Positions 1 to 8,579 of a stretch of DNA of 41,188 nucleotides are shown here, one piece after another; the first letter of the stretch is position 1; each line of letters starts with the position of its first letter. The notes beneath the pieces are model-generated. The model did not search any database. It saw nothing but the letters and a program-made list of their open reading frames with translations, and was not told where the DNA came from. The position numbers and the translations under genes were made by a program. Source of the stretch: Methanoregulaceae archaeon UXB-2016 (GTDB lineage: Archaea > Halobacteriota > Methanomicrobia > Methanomicrobiales > Methanospirillaceae); contig SISS01000043.1 in NCBI GenBank assembly GCA_004332335.1, positions 1 through 41,188 of the forward strand, in the 5' to 3' direction.

Positions 1-221
1 AACCGAATGTTCGGGTTCGAGATGATGTTTGCGATGACCTTCTCGAGCCCGAGGTTCTCGGTCTTGCACGAGCCGCAGATCGCGGCCCCTGCATCGCAGA
101 TGCCCTGTTCGTCAAGGTGCGAGCCCATCGTGGCAACGGCCACCGGGCTTTCTGCCTTGCCCGAATGGAAGTCGCCCTGAACGATCGGCCATCCGCCGGC
201 TGGTGATTTTTTGTCCGCCAT
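1..221 (-). CDS. mtrA: Tetrahydromethanopterin S-methyltransferase subunit A, partial
   Basis: N-terminal part of MtrA, the corrinoid-carrying subunit of the membrane Mtr complex that moves the methyl group from methyl-H4MPT to coenzyme M and pumps Na+. About 73 residues are visible, starting [18 protein letters not shown], with the family's conserved WPIVxGDF and the stretch ending NIISNPNIR. The gene continues past base 1, so the cobamide-binding histidine region and the C-terminal membrane anchor cannot be checked. The start is the ATG at 219-221, four bases after the mtrB stop, in a compact operon order E-D-C-B-A. The identification rests on both sequence and position. Confidence 0.93.
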   Translation of the reverse strand, partial: MADKKSPAGGWPIVQGDFHSGKAESPVAVATMGSHLDEQGICDAGAAICGSCKTENLGLEKVIANIISNPNIR

Positions 222-225
222 CGCT

Positions 226-516
226 CTATCCCATCCTGATCAGTTGAAACGCGATGATCCCCGCGATGAAGAGGCCGATCGCCATGCCGTACCAGAACGA
301 GGTGACGCCACCGGCGATCATGAGCGACTTCTCACGGCCCGGGTAGGACGCGGCGAGCGCGCCCTCTCCCGAGAGCATGTTGACCAGGTCGTCGGCCACC
401 ACTTCGAGGAGTGCGACCTGCTCAATCATAGGCGTATACGACTCACCCATCGAGGTGACGAGGCCGACCAGGGGGTCGACCACGAGCCCGTACTCGGGGA
501 GCACATGGATATACAT
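226..516 (-). CDS. mtrB: Tetrahydromethanopterin S-methyltransferase subunit B
   Basis: Small 96-residue Mtr subunit. It begins [20 protein letters not shown], typical of MtrB, and has one hydrophobic helix near the C-terminus (about residues 70-92, [20 protein letters not shown]) that should anchor it to the complex. The length matches the family (about 100 residues). The ATG at 514-516 follows the mtrC stop directly with no spacer, and mtrA starts four bases after its own stop, so translation is probably coupled. Its exact role in the complex is not shown by the sequence. Confidence 0.94.
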   Translation of the reverse strand: MYIHVLPEYGLVVDPLVGLVTSMGESYTPMIEQVALLEVVADDLVNMLSGEGALAASYPGREKSLMIAGGVTSFWYGMAIGLFIAGIIAFQLIRMG

Positions 517-1365
517 CTAGTGTCCCTCCGCTTCGACGATGGGCTTGGAGTCGAGCCAGGCCGCGGCATCGCGCTTCGAGAGCGTGATGTACTGCGCGTA
601 GGTGTAGTACCACCCGATCGCTGAGATCAGGACCGAGACGATCATGGCCCCGACGCCGATGAATGCGAAGCTGAAGATCGCGACCATTAGCATCGAGAGG
701 AAACCGACCTCGGCCGTCAGCATGAGCGTCCGGTCCTGCTTCTCGGACGGGCCGAGGCAGGCGTTGAAGCCGTGCTGGAGCGCGATCGAACCGAGCATGA
801 AGATGGCCGCGAGGAGTCCGCCGCCGATCAGCGAGGTGCCGAACGAGTTCACAGTCGCACCGAGCACAGTCACCGGAATGACCGAGAGGGGCGAGAACGT
901 GAACGAGCCCGTCGTCATCGCCGTGAAGCCGATCATGACCAGCGCACCGACCGCCGCGAGTTCGGCGATCGACTGGATCATGACAGGGATCTTCATGGCG
1001 AGGATGTTGTTCGCGATGTAGCCGAGGATCGCGCCGATCACGAGCCCGAGCACGAGCGCGACGATCGGGGATGCGATCCCGAACTTCGTAGCGAGCAGCA
1101 TCGCGATCACGCCCGAGCCGAACGCGAGCATACCCGCCGAGGGGACGCCCGTGCCGATACCGTAGCTACAGAGCCGCTTGATGGTGCTCGAGCCCCAAAT
1201 GAGGGCTGCGACCGCACCGAGTCCCCCGAAGAACGAGAAGAGCTGGGTGCCGGTGACCGTGTTGAGGTAGGTCAGGTAGATCCCGACAAGCGAGCTGATG
1301 AGTCCGTAGATCATCAGCGTGTTGTGCGGGATGCCGCCTTCAGTTACCGTAATCTGTGCCGTCAT
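517..1365 (-). CDS. mtrC: Tetrahydromethanopterin S-methyltransferase subunit C
   Basis: A 282-residue integral membrane subunit of the Na+-translocating methyltransferase. The sequence is mostly glycine- and alanine-rich hydrophobic helices, with short loops and a charged C-terminal tail (SKRDAAAWLDSKPIVEAEGH). With MtrD and MtrE it belongs to the membrane core of the complex. It starts at the ATG at 1363-1365, nine bases after the mtrD stop, and ends directly at the mtrB start. Length and composition fit MtrC of Methanomicrobiales. Confidence 0.94.
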   Translation of the reverse strand: MTAQITVTEGGIPHNTLMIYGLISSLVGIYLTYLNTVTGTQLFSFFGGLGAVAALIWGSSTIKRLCSYGIGTGVPSAGMLAFGSGVIAMLLATKFGIASPIVALVLGLVIGAILGYIANNILAMKIPVMIQSIAELAAVGALVMIGFTAMTTGSFTFSPLSVIPVTVLGATVNSFGTSLIGGGLLAAIFMLGSIALQHGFNACLGPSEKQDRTLMLTAEVGFLSMLMVAIFSFAFIGVGAMIVSVLISAIGWYYTYAQYITLSKRDAAAWLDSKPIVEAEGH

Positions 1366-1374
1366 GTCGTCACC

Positions 1375-2220
1375 TCAGATGTTCAGGTTCACCACCACGA
1401 TCAGGATCGCGACGAGGCCGCAGAGCGCCGAGGCGACGAGCGATGCCACGATTGCTCGGGGGAACCGCTTGAACTTCGGGTCGTGCGGGCCTTCGATGGT
1501 GCCCGTGATGTTGTAGGCCGCAAGCACTGCGTTCACGAGGAAGAGACCGATCGCAAAGATCCCGGCGAGCGAGACTGCGACGGGCATGATCTCCTCGACC
1601 TTCGCGTTGAAGATCACAGGCAGGTACTGCTCGTAGACTTGGAGCAGCATCAGGTAGATCAGCGTGCCGCCGCCGCCGCCGAAGAGACCGCCGACGACAC
1701 CGCCGACGAACGAGATGAACGGCAGGCCGTGGCCCTCCGTGCCCTGGCTCTTGTACTCGGCCTGGGTGTCGCCGGTCAGGGGGTCCTTGGTGACCTTGCC
1801 CGAGGCGGCGGGAATGCCCATGCCGAAGACGTAGATCACGTTGACCATCAGACAGGTGACCGCCATCATCAGGCCGCCGCCGATAGCGCCGGTCACGGTT
1901 GCGACCACGACGCCGAGCTCAGCCGCCCATGCCCCGCCGAAGAGTCCGGCAAGGCCGGCACCTGCAGCGAGCATCGCGACACCGGTCGCGATACCGGGGG
2001 CCTGCCCCATCGCAGCCGGCGCACCGCCGACCGGGACGAAGTGGACGCCGAATCCGATCAGCACGCCGCCGAGAATGATCCCGAGGAGCGGGAACAGAGC
2101 GGCCGGCGCGAGGACGAAGACTATACCGATGAAGATAACGGCGAGAACGAGACCGACCACCGAGGAGACCGGGTCTATCGCTCCGCCTGCGGCGGGCTTT
2201 GCTGCACCGAGTGCGCTCAT
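1375..2220 (-). CDS. mtrD: Tetrahydromethanopterin S-methyltransferase subunit D
   Basis: A 281-residue polytopic membrane subunit of Mtr. It is longer than many MtrD proteins because of an alanine/glycine-rich N-terminal segment (MSALGAAKPAAGGAIDP) before the first helix. A conserved glycine-rich loop (FVGGVVGGLFGGGGGTL) lies near residue 175. The ATG at 2218-2220 overlaps the mtrE stop by four bases (ATGA), indicating coupled translation. The sequence does not identify which residues bind Na+. Confidence 0.94.
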   Translation of the reverse strand: MSALGAAKPAAGGAIDPVSSVVGLVLAVIFIGIVFVLAPAALFPLLGIILGGVLIGFGVHFVPVGGAPAAMGQAPGIATGVAMLAAGAGLAGLFGGAWAAELGVVVATVTGAIGGGLMMAVTCLMVNVIYVFGMGIPAASGKVTKDPLTGDTQAEYKSQGTEGHGLPFISFVGGVVGGLFGGGGGTLIYLMLLQVYEQYLPVIFNAKVEEIMPVAVSLAGIFAIGLFLVNAVLAAYNITGTIEGPHDPKFKRFPRAIVASLVASALCGLVAILIVVVNLNI

Positions 2221-3119
2221 GACGAGGCCTCCTCAGCGACCGTGTACGGGCCGTAGTTCTTGCGAGCGTAGACCTCGACCCAGCGGTCGATCACGACGAA
2301 GACGAGGATGACCGCGAGCCCGACGATGATCGCACCCCAACCGGCCGCGATGTGCTCGAAGAGGATCGTGCGCCAGAGTTCGAGGAAGACGATCAGGCCG
2401 AAGCAGATGCCCGAGGCCGGGCCGCCGAGCTTGGCCGAGAACCAGCCGTTGTCAAGCGAGTTGCGCTGACCGGCCTCGGCGTACCGGACGATGTTGCCCG
2501 AGGCCGAGATCGGCACGCCCGCGCCGAACTTCTGGTTCTGATACTGCCGCTCTTTGCCGTAGAACGGGTTGCCCGTCGCAGAGCCGGCCGCTCCGAGTGC
2601 GATACCCCAGATGAGTCCGAGGATCGGGAGCGGGAACGGGTGACCGAGGACCGCGTTCATCAGGTAGCACATCGCTACCGTCGTGAAGATCGCCACGAAG
2701 GCGTGGGCCATCGTGACCGAGAGCATCGACTTGAGAATGTCGATGTACACCGGCTGGCCGAATTTGGCCAGACTTGCCGTACGTCCGAGGTAACCGGAGG
2801 TTGCGTAGACTCCCTGTACGAACGTCGCGATCGTCGCGCCGAGGATCAGCGCGAGGATCGGATTGATGTCCTTTATCAGGAAGATCCACGCAAGGCCGGC
2901 ACCGAGCGCACACCAGAGACCGTAGGCCGGGGGCTCCCCAGCCACCGCCTTGTTGAAGATGCGGTGGATGAAGCCCATCTGCGGAGCGAGCTGGACCTGC
3001 GAGTTCGGGTCACCCTGTGACCCGATATCGGACTCCGTGTCCTCCGCAGCACCGGCTACGGCGGCGAGCGCACCTGCCAATGCAGTGATTCCAATTCCGA
3101 ATACGATGTTTTCTACCAT
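2217..3119 (-). CDS. mtrE: Tetrahydromethanopterin S-methyltransferase subunit E
   Basis: First gene of the mtr operon, a 300-residue membrane subunit. I chose the ATG at 3117-3119 (MVENIVFGIGITALAGALA) over a longer frame starting at 3152. It matches the known MtrE N-terminus and has a strong Shine-Dalgarno (GGGAGGAGG, 3125-3133) six or so bases upstream. Several transmembrane helices alternate with a cytoplasmic loop containing GNPFYGKERQYQNQKFGAG around residues 185-205. It overlaps mtrD by four bases. It lies 237 bases after mcrA, on the same strand. Confidence 0.95.
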   Translation of the reverse strand: MVENIVFGIGITALAGALAAVAGAAEDTESDIGSQGDPNSQVQLAPQMGFIHRIFNKAVAGEPPAYGLWCALGAGLAWIFLIKDINPILALILGATIATFVQGVYATSGYLGRTASLAKFGQPVYIDILKSMLSVTMAHAFVAIFTTVAMCYLMNAVLGHPFPLPILGLIWGIALGAAGSATGNPFYGKERQYQNQKFGAGVPISASGNIVRYAEAGQRNSLDNGWFSAKLGGPASGICFGLIVFLELWRTILFEHIAAGWGAIIVGLAVILVFVVIDRWVEVYARKNYGPYTVAEEASS

Positions 3120-3356
3120 TGAGCCTCCTCCCGTGCCAGTGAATAGGCGCATGAGAGTTTGGGAAATTGCATCGCCACGTATATGAGTACAAACCCTTTG
3201 TGGTTCATTTAACGGTTGGCTGAGAATGAGTTAAAGGTTTCGAAATCTTTTCCGGAAAGACCGGAGTATTTTGCTTAATATCGAATTTTACCCCGAAATT
3301 GTCGGATTTATCATAATTTGTTGAGTTAACGAAAAAAAAGTTGCGTTGGGGAGGCC
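3120..3356 (-). promoter_or_regulatory. mcr-mtr intergenic region: mcr terminator signals and mtr promoter region
   Basis: This stretch is much richer in A+T than the flanking genes. On the minus strand, 17 bases after the mcrA stop, there is a run of eight T (3332-3339), the usual archaeal termination signal. A short dyad TCCGG-N5-CCGGA lies at 3251-3265. Nearer mtrE, CATATACG on the minus strand (about 3178-3185) could be a TATA element, which would give a leader of about 35 bases containing the GGAGG ribosome site. The TATA assignment is tentative. Read-through from mcr into mtr cannot be excluded. Confidence 0.5.
3332..3339 (-). terminator. Oligo-T terminator after mcrA
   Basis: Eight consecutive T on the minus strand, 17 bases downstream of the mcrA stop codon, with no strong GC hairpin directly before it. 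Archaeal RNA polymerase terminates at such U-runs without needing a hairpin. Position and strand fit the end of the mcrBDCGA transcript. Confidence 0.6.
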
Positions 3357-5039
3357 TTATCGGGCCGGGATGATCAGCGAGCGCTCGCCCGCGGGCATGA
3401 ACTCGCGGATCGCACCCTTCGCGAACTCGCGGCGCGGCTCCGAGAAGTCGAAGCTGAGCGACGGGTCGGCGAAGCAGATCTTGATCAGCGGGTTGAGCGT
3501 CCACCCATCGCCGCGGGCGTAGTGCGGCGAGGTGACGATCGCGGCGTACTCGCCCTGGTGCCCGACGTTCATGGCATAGTTCGGGTAGTTCGGGCCGCGG
3601 AGCTCGCCGAGCAGGCCCTCGTCGGGCCGGACGGACATCGAGTTCGAGGAACCGCACTGGTCCTGCAGGTCGTAGCCGAAGAAGCCGAGACGCGACCAGC
3701 CCTCCTTGTGCATGAGCATCGAGAGGTACCAGCCGTTCAGACCCGCGTTCGAGTTGCCGGTGGCCATCGCCGTGGTCAGGCCGGATGCGGCTGCAATGAC
3801 CGAGGCGCGCTGCGAACCGCCGAAGTGGGTCTCGAGCGCGGTCGGGAACTGCTCGTACTGCTCCATCGAGTAGAGCGTGACCTCGCCCGCGATGTCGTTG
3901 ATCGCTTCCTGGGTTGCGGGGGCCTTGTCCCAGCCACCGAACTTGTCCGCGACGTAGTCCCTGCCGTAGTAGCTGAAGTCGTCGAGGATGTTGTCGGTGT
4001 AGGCGGCCGTCGCGTACTGCGTGAAGCCGACACCGCCGGACATGTACGAGCCGAGCCAGATCTGGTCGAAGAGCATCGAGCCAGCGCCGACGACCTCGAG
4101 GGAGGCCTTGACGGGGTCGTTCGGGTACTTGCGGTCCGCCTGGATCATGTCGCCGAAGTGGCCGAACTTGATGCCGCCGGGCTCGTTCGGGCCGCGGGCG
4201 CGGCGAGCGGGGAGGATGTCGGCCATCTGGATGACGCCGGCGTGCTTGGCGGCGTAGGCTAGGTCGGCGACGGCTGCCTCACCGGCGCACATGCGGTACG
4301 CGGCGATGAAGGTCATGCCGAGCTGCATGGCGGACCAGCGCGAGGTCGTGCCGCCGTCGCAGGTGCGGCTGACGATCGTCGGGATGTGAACAGCCTGCCA
4401 CATCGACTTGCCGACGGCAGCCTTCAGCTGCTCGGCCTGCTTCGCGGGGAAGAGCTTCTCGATGGGGAGGACGAACTGCTTCTCGAGGTCGTCCGCGACC
4501 TCGTCGTCGCCCGTGAAGACCTTGACGTAGCAGTCGGACGTGAGCCCGGGGTGCGTCTCGACCATGTGCTCCTGAACGACGGCGGCGCCGGGCATCGCGT
4601 GGTTCAGGATGTGCAGGTACTCGTTGATCGTCTCGGGAGTGACCTCCTTGCCGAGGCGCTTCTGGAGCGTCTGGTGGGCGAGGTCCATACCGACGATGAT
4701 CGTGCGGCGGATGTCGTCCCACATCTGCTGCATCGCAGCGTTGTTGACGAAGTGCAGGTCGTCGCCCTCGACGAAGGTGCCTGTGCCCGAGACCTCGTAG
4801 GACATGAGCTGGCGCTGTCCGAGCGGGATGCCGCCGAGGTGGCAGCGCTTGGGGTCGTACTGCGAGATGCCGCGCTCCATCTCGACCTTCTTGCCCTCCT
4901 TCATGAACTCGCGCTTGCGCTCGGACTGCTCGAGTCCCTTGCGCAGGAACGAGGTATTGAGGCTGGACGGGTCCTCTCCGGCGAACTTCTCCTTCATCGC
5001 CTTCAGGAAGAGCTTCTGGGATCTCTCGATTTTTGCCAT
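3357..5039 (-). CDS. mcrA: Methyl-coenzyme M reductase I subunit alpha
   Basis: Catalytic alpha subunit (560 residues) of the F430 enzyme that releases methane from methyl-CoM and coenzyme B. Visible landmarks: [12 protein letters not shown] carries the glutamine that ligates F430 nickel. KHAGVIQM holds the histidine that is N-methylated in characterised enzymes. [13 protein letters not shown] holds the methyl-arginine region. FGGSQRASV holds the modifiable glutamine. [16 protein letters not shown] holds the thioglycine and methyl-cysteine sites. All expected active-site motifs are present, so the enzyme looks functional. Last gene of mcrBDCGA, starting three bases after the mcrG stop. Confidence 0.98.
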   Translation of the reverse strand: MAKIERSQKLFLKAMKEKFAGEDPSSLNTSFLRKGLEQSERKREFMKEGKKVEMERGISQYDPKRCHLGGIPLGQRQLMSYEVSGTGTFVEGDDLHFVNNAAMQQMWDDIRRTIIVGMDLAHQTLQKRLGKEVTPETINEYLHILNHAMPGAAVVQEHMVETHPGLTSDCYVKVFTGDDEVADDLEKQFVLPIEKLFPAKQAEQLKAAVGKSMWQAVHIPTIVSRTCDGGTTSRWSAMQLGMTFIAAYRMCAGEAAVADLAYAAKHAGVIQMADILPARRARGPNEPGGIKFGHFGDMIQADRKYPNDPVKASLEVVGAGSMLFDQIWLGSYMSGGVGFTQYATAAYTDNILDDFSYYGRDYVADKFGGWDKAPATQEAINDIAGEVTLYSMEQYEQFPTALETHFGGSQRASVIAAASGLTTAMATGNSNAGLNGWYLSMLMHKEGWSRLGFFGYDLQDQCGSSNSMSVRPDEGLLGELRGPNYPNYAMNVGHQGEYAAIVTSPHYARGDGWTLNPLIKICFADPSLSFDFSEPRREFAKGAIREFMPAGERSLIIPAR

Positions 5040-5042
5040 GTA

Positions 5043-5810
5043 TTATGCCTCCTTCGGCATGAAGCCGTATTTCACCCGGAGCGAGTGGATGCGCTTGATG
5101 TAGTCGATGGCCTCCTCGTCGTCGCGGTAGGGCGTGTTAACCATCGAGTGGTAGATGCTCGAGTGCGCCTTGAGCCACTTCTCGTCCGCCGGCTTGCCGA
5201 CCTTGACCTCGCGGTCGAGGGCTTCGCCGATCTGGTTCTTGACGTACTTGACGATGCCGTCCTTCTTGTCGAGGACACAGCGCTGGAGCATGTCGAACAT
5301 CATGCCGTCCTCGTCGAGGCGGAGCGAGTGCCCGTGCACGGTCGCACCGCGGATGCCCGTGAGGGCTGGGTCGAAGAGCTCGGTGTTGACGAGGTCCTTC
5401 GCGTACTGCTCGAGGTCGCGCTCGCGGCACTCGATGATCTGGCGGCCCGACAGGGTGCCCGGGTCGACGCCGCGGAAGCGGTACGACTCGAGGTAGGACC
5501 TGAGGTACGGGTGGCACGGCGCGTTGTACATCGAGTCAGCGAACTGGATGTAGCGGACGCGGTCGCCGGCCTTTGCGCCCTCGGTCGGGGCGACGATCTT
5601 GCGGATGGGGCAGTCTGGCTCGCCGGCCTCCGAGAGCGGCGGGTGGGCCGACGGGTAGGCCGATCCGGGCGCGCGGTGTCCCATGATCAGCACGAGGTCC
5701 TCGTCCGTGGTTGCACGGACCGTCTCGAGCTTGTGCCCGGGGTTCATGTACTTGCGCCGGTTCTCGGCGACAATGGTGGACCCGGGTCCATACTGTGGTT
5801 TGTATGCCAT
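5043..5810 (-). CDS. mcrG: Methyl-coenzyme M reductase I subunit gamma
   Basis: Gamma subunit (255 residues) of the alpha2beta2gamma2 complex, contributing to the F430 pocket. I chose the ATG at 5808-5810 (MAYKPQYGPGSTIVAENRRK), which matches the McrG N-terminus. A GTG four codons upstream overlaps the mcrC stop but would add residues not found in the family. A GGAGTGA ribosome site lies 8-10 bases before the ATG. Conserved LMGHRAPGSAYPSAHPPL and ARGATVHGH-like segments (GIRGATVHGHSLRLDEDGMM) are present. The C-terminus ends in KYGFMPKEA, as usual. Confidence 0.97.
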   Translation of the reverse strand: MAYKPQYGPGSTIVAENRRKYMNPGHKLETVRATTDEDLVLIMGHRAPGSAYPSAHPPLSEAGEPDCPIRKIVAPTEGAKAGDRVRYIQFADSMYNAPCHPYLRSYLESYRFRGVDPGTLSGRQIIECRERDLEQYAKDLVNTELFDPALTGIRGATVHGHSLRLDEDGMMFDMLQRCVLDKKDGIVKYVKNQIGEALDREVKVGKPADEKWLKAHSSIYHSMVNTPYRDDEEAIDYIKRIHSLRVKYGFMPKEA

Positions 5811-5818
5811 GTCTGGTT

Positions 5819-6451
5819 TCACTCCATAGTGTTCTCTTTCATCAATCTCATTACCTGTCGAATGACCTCTGCCATCTTCTCCCTGGTCGGGGTCTGTCCG
5901 CGGGTCACCCCGCTGACGATCGCCATCACCGTCCCCTTCGTCCGGATTTTGTCCGGCGGCGGCATGACGTATGCGGTCTTCACCCCCTCCTTTGCAAGGT
6001 CCTCGAAGTCGATCGGGGCCTGTGAGACGACGATCGCCGGGATATTGCAGTATTGAAGGATGTATCTGACCTTGTGGACCACGTGGGAGCGAACATTGCC
6101 GTGGTGCAGGATCGCGACTTTGTGCCGTTCGATCTGCGCAATCTCCTTCTCAGTGAGGCCGAAGTACGCGCCGAGTACGCCTCCTGCGATGCTGGGCGCG
6201 TCGGGTGGCACACCGCTTCCCGCGTTCAGGATCAGCGTGCTCACGCAATATTCGATCCCCTGCTGGCGCAGTGCGGAGGTGATGTCGCAGACGGGTTTCG
6301 TAACGTGGCGTCGCCCGGGGGACATGCCGACAACAATGACGTCGGGGGAGCGGCACTCGGAGATCGTGCCCCGCTGGGCCATACCGCCCCCCTTTCCCAT
6401 CCCCATCGCCTCGCGACAGTCGACGACCTGCGTCACGCGTCCCATCGGCAT
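5819..6451 (-). CDS. mcrC: Methyl-coenzyme M reductase I operon protein C
   Basis: McrC, 210 residues. It is not part of the mature reductase; homologues are reported in the ATP-dependent activation complex that reduces F430 nickel. Visible family segments include VDCREAMGMGKGGGMAQRGT near the N-terminus and LTEKEIAQIERHKVAILHHGN near residue 105. The C-terminal part carries SGVTRGQTPTREKM. The stop lies eight bases before the mcrG ATG and the start follows the mcrD stop by two bases, so it is embedded in the operon. Confidence 0.95.
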   Translation of the reverse strand: MPMGRVTQVVDCREAMGMGKGGGMAQRGTISECRSPDVIVVGMSPGRRHVTKPVCDITSALRQQGIEYCVSTLILNAGSGVPPDAPSIAGGVLGAYFGLTEKEIAQIERHKVAILHHGNVRSHVVHKVRYILQYCNIPAIVVSQAPIDFEDLAKEGVKTAYVMPPPDKIRTKGTVMAIVSGVTRGQTPTREKMAEVIRQVMRLMKENTME

Positions 6452-6453
6452 GG

Positions 6454-6924
6454 TTATCTGGTTCCCTGCAGAATTACGGGGCCTTTCCGGCTCTTCGGGT
6501 CGACCAGTCCGAGCAGCAGTTCGTCTGCGTCCGGACCGTACTTCGCATAGTCAGAGGTTGTGGCCTGCGTCTTCATGAACCGGCCTTCCTGGATCGAATA
6601 CGGGAACCTTGTGAAGACCTCGTCGCATGTAGCCCTGATGGCCGGCAGCACCTCGATCGACTCGAGCTCCATGATGATGGTTCCAACATGGGTCCGGAGT
6701 TCGACCTCTTCGTCGAGGACCGTGATGGTCCTGCGCTTGGAGTGGGGGTTGGGCGCCCCCCGCGCGGGTCCGTACGGGACCTCGGCGGGGAGGCTCTGCC
6801 CCTTCAGGAGGATTCTCCTGATCCCTTCCTGCGCCGCGAGGAGGTTGAGGAGCTGCTCGACCGTCTCGGGGTTGAGGAGACGCGCTGGCGCGACTCTGAC
6901 CTGAGGATATATGGCGTTGGTCAT
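6454..6924 (-). CDS. mcrD: Methyl-coenzyme M reductase operon protein D
   Basis: McrD, 156 residues, a non-catalytic protein conserved in mcr operons and reported to associate with MCR during assembly or activation. I started it at the ATG at 6922-6924 (MTNAIYPQVRVAPARLLNPE), 20 bases after the mcrB stop. The longer open frame upstream lies inside mcrB and has no family similarity. The segment GPARGAPNPHSKRRTI and the C-terminal KTQATTSDYAKYGP-type sequence are characteristic. Confidence 0.95.
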   Translation of the reverse strand: MTNAIYPQVRVAPARLLNPETVEQLLNLLAAQEGIRRILLKGQSLPAEVPYGPARGAPNPHSKRRTITVLDEEVELRTHVGTIIMELESIEVLPAIRATCDEVFTRFPYSIQEGRFMKTQATTSDYAKYGPDADELLLGLVDPKSRKGPVILQGTR

Positions 6925-6944
6925 TTTCTGGTGGGTTGGATCGG

Positions 6945-8258
6945 TTAGACGGACTTTGCGATGGTCTGCATCGGCGTCTTGAACTCCGGCAGCTGGCCGA
7001 AGGTGTCCTGGTAGATCTTCGCCGTGCTCTCGGCAGTGAACATCTGGGTTCCTGCGTCGAGTGCAACGGCCGAGACCAGGCACGGGATGCCGAAGCCGGC
7101 CGCGTGGCGCGTCACGACGTGGTTGCCATTGAAGACGCCGGGGCTGCCGCCACCGTAGATCGAGTGGCTGAAGAACGAGAACCCGACCGCGACACCCATG
7201 ACGCGGCCGTAGTCGCATCCGGGCAGGCCCGTCTCGTGCTCGAGCAGGTCGTTGAAGTACAGCAGCGACGACGAGACCGCCTGGGCGAACCGGCCCGCAC
7301 CACAGTTGACCATCGTGGCAGCGAGGGTGCCGGCAGCAGCGTACGCGTTCCAGAGCATCGGGTCCTTCGTCTCGTAGAAGATGAAGCCCGACTTGCCCTT
7401 CTTGCCGGCCTTGATGACCTTGTCCTCGATCCCGCGCTCGACCAGCGACTGGACGACCGTGCCGATCGTGCCGGTCTGGCCGTTCTTCTTGACCAGGTCG
7501 TAGACGAGGTTGTTGGCGTTCAGGCCCTGGTAGGCGTACCCGAGCAGCTGGGCGCGCTCGAAGGGACCGATGGCCATGCCCATCTCGAACTCGGCGGCCT
7601 GCTCATAGGTCGAGGCGAGGGCGGCGCCCTGCATCGCGTTCCGGTGCGTCATCATGACGAACTGGTTGACGCCGACGTTCCGGAGCGCGTATCCCAGGCC
7701 TTCGTTGTTCTGGGGGATGGACAGGATCGAGACGACGTTCGCGCCCTGCATGTCCATCGTCTGGGGGTAGGTGCCCATGACGCCGGCCTTGACGTACGAC
7801 CCGTCGAACATGTCGACGTTGTACTGGTCCATGACCGCGAGCGTGGTCGCCATTGCGACCGAGGTGATCGCGGCATCGTAGGTCGCGGCCGCCTGCAGGC
7901 GGGCTGACGGGACCTCGACCATCAGCATCTTGCCGTTGCCGACCGTCGTGATCTTCGTGTCGTCGCCCTCGGCGACCTGGACCATCGACTTGATCTTCTC
8001 GGCGATCGCGCCGGAGTCCTTGACGATCGAGAAGTCCTTCCCGCGTCCGAGGACCTGGTTGAACTTGCCGCCGACCTTTCCGCTCGCGAGCGCGGACTCG
8101 AGTCCTCCGAGGTTCACCGCGATCGTGCGCTTGGTCAGGTCGATGATCTTCCGGATACCGGGGTTCGTGACAGGGCTGATCTTGTCAAGAGTGACCCCGC
8201 TCTTCAGCAGCTTGCCCTCATCATCGTAGAGGTCAATTGTCTCGGAATATTTTGCCAT
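6945..8258 (-). CDS. mcrB: Methyl-coenzyme M reductase I subunit beta
   Basis: Beta subunit (437 residues), first gene of mcrBDCGA. The start is the ATG at 8256-8258 (MAKYSETIDLYDDEGKLLK), preceded by AGAGG on the minus strand. A frame opening 11 codons earlier (MIRRTTNQRNV) is leader sequence. Segments typical of McrB include NLGGLESALASGKVGG, QGLNANNLVYDL and the C-terminal GGGSPGVFNGNHVVTRHAAG. In solved structures the last of these lines the coenzyme B channel. Length is in the family range. Confidence 0.97.
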   Translation of the reverse strand: MAKYSETIDLYDDEGKLLKSGVTLDKISPVTNPGIRKIIDLTKRTIAVNLGGLESALASGKVGGKFNQVLGRGKDFSIVKDSGAIAEKIKSMVQVAEGDDTKITTVGNGKMLMVEVPSARLQAAATYDAAITSVAMATTLAVMDQYNVDMFDGSYVKAGVMGTYPQTMDMQGANVVSILSIPQNNEGLGYALRNVGVNQFVMMTHRNAMQGAALASTYEQAAEFEMGMAIGPFERAQLLGYAYQGLNANNLVYDLVKKNGQTGTIGTVVQSLVERGIEDKVIKAGKKGKSGFIFYETKDPMLWNAYAAAGTLAATMVNCGAGRFAQAVSSSLLYFNDLLEHETGLPGCDYGRVMGVAVGFSFFSHSIYGGGSPGVFNGNHVVTRHAAGFGIPCLVSAVALDAGTQMFTAESTAKIYQDTFGQLPEFKTPMQTIAKSV

Positions 8259-8579
8259 AACGTTCCTCTGGTTAGTGGTTCGTCTGATCAATTCGTGCCT
8301 GTAACTGAATAGTGAAAGTGCCTACAGGTGTTGCTGGCGATCAGTGACGGTGACTACTGCACGTCCCCTCTTGGGACATTGCAGTTATTCTCAATCGGGT
8401 TATATATGATTTCCGTTTTTTTTCTACAGAAAAATAATATTATTTGAGTCTGATAATGTCAATTTGAGGGAGAATGTTCAAATATACAGACAATATCGGG
8501 TTTCCTCAACCGACCGCGTATCACATATCTGAGGAAACGTAGTACGAAATCTAAAAACTGAAGATAAAACTTTCGAACA
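8259..8579 (-). promoter_or_regulatory. mcr promoter, leader and two dyad elements
   Basis: A 321-base non-coding stretch between tupC and mcrB, both on minus. A clear archaeal promoter is present: TATA element TCATATATAA (minus strand, 8400-8409), preceded by a purine-rich BRE-like CGGAAAT (about 8410-8416). The expected transcription start is near 8376, giving a leader of about 120 bases. Exactly there lies a dyad, CTGCA/TGCAG outside and GTCCC/GGGAC inside (8357-8384). A second dyad, GTTTCCTCA-N21-TGAGGAAAC (8500-8538), lies upstream of the TATA box. It could be a regulator site or part of the tupC transcript end. Confidence 0.6.

Noticed and set aside
772-2256. Open frame of 494 codons on plus over mtrC and mtrD
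   Set aside because: Opposite strand of conserved mtr genes; no plausible protein features.
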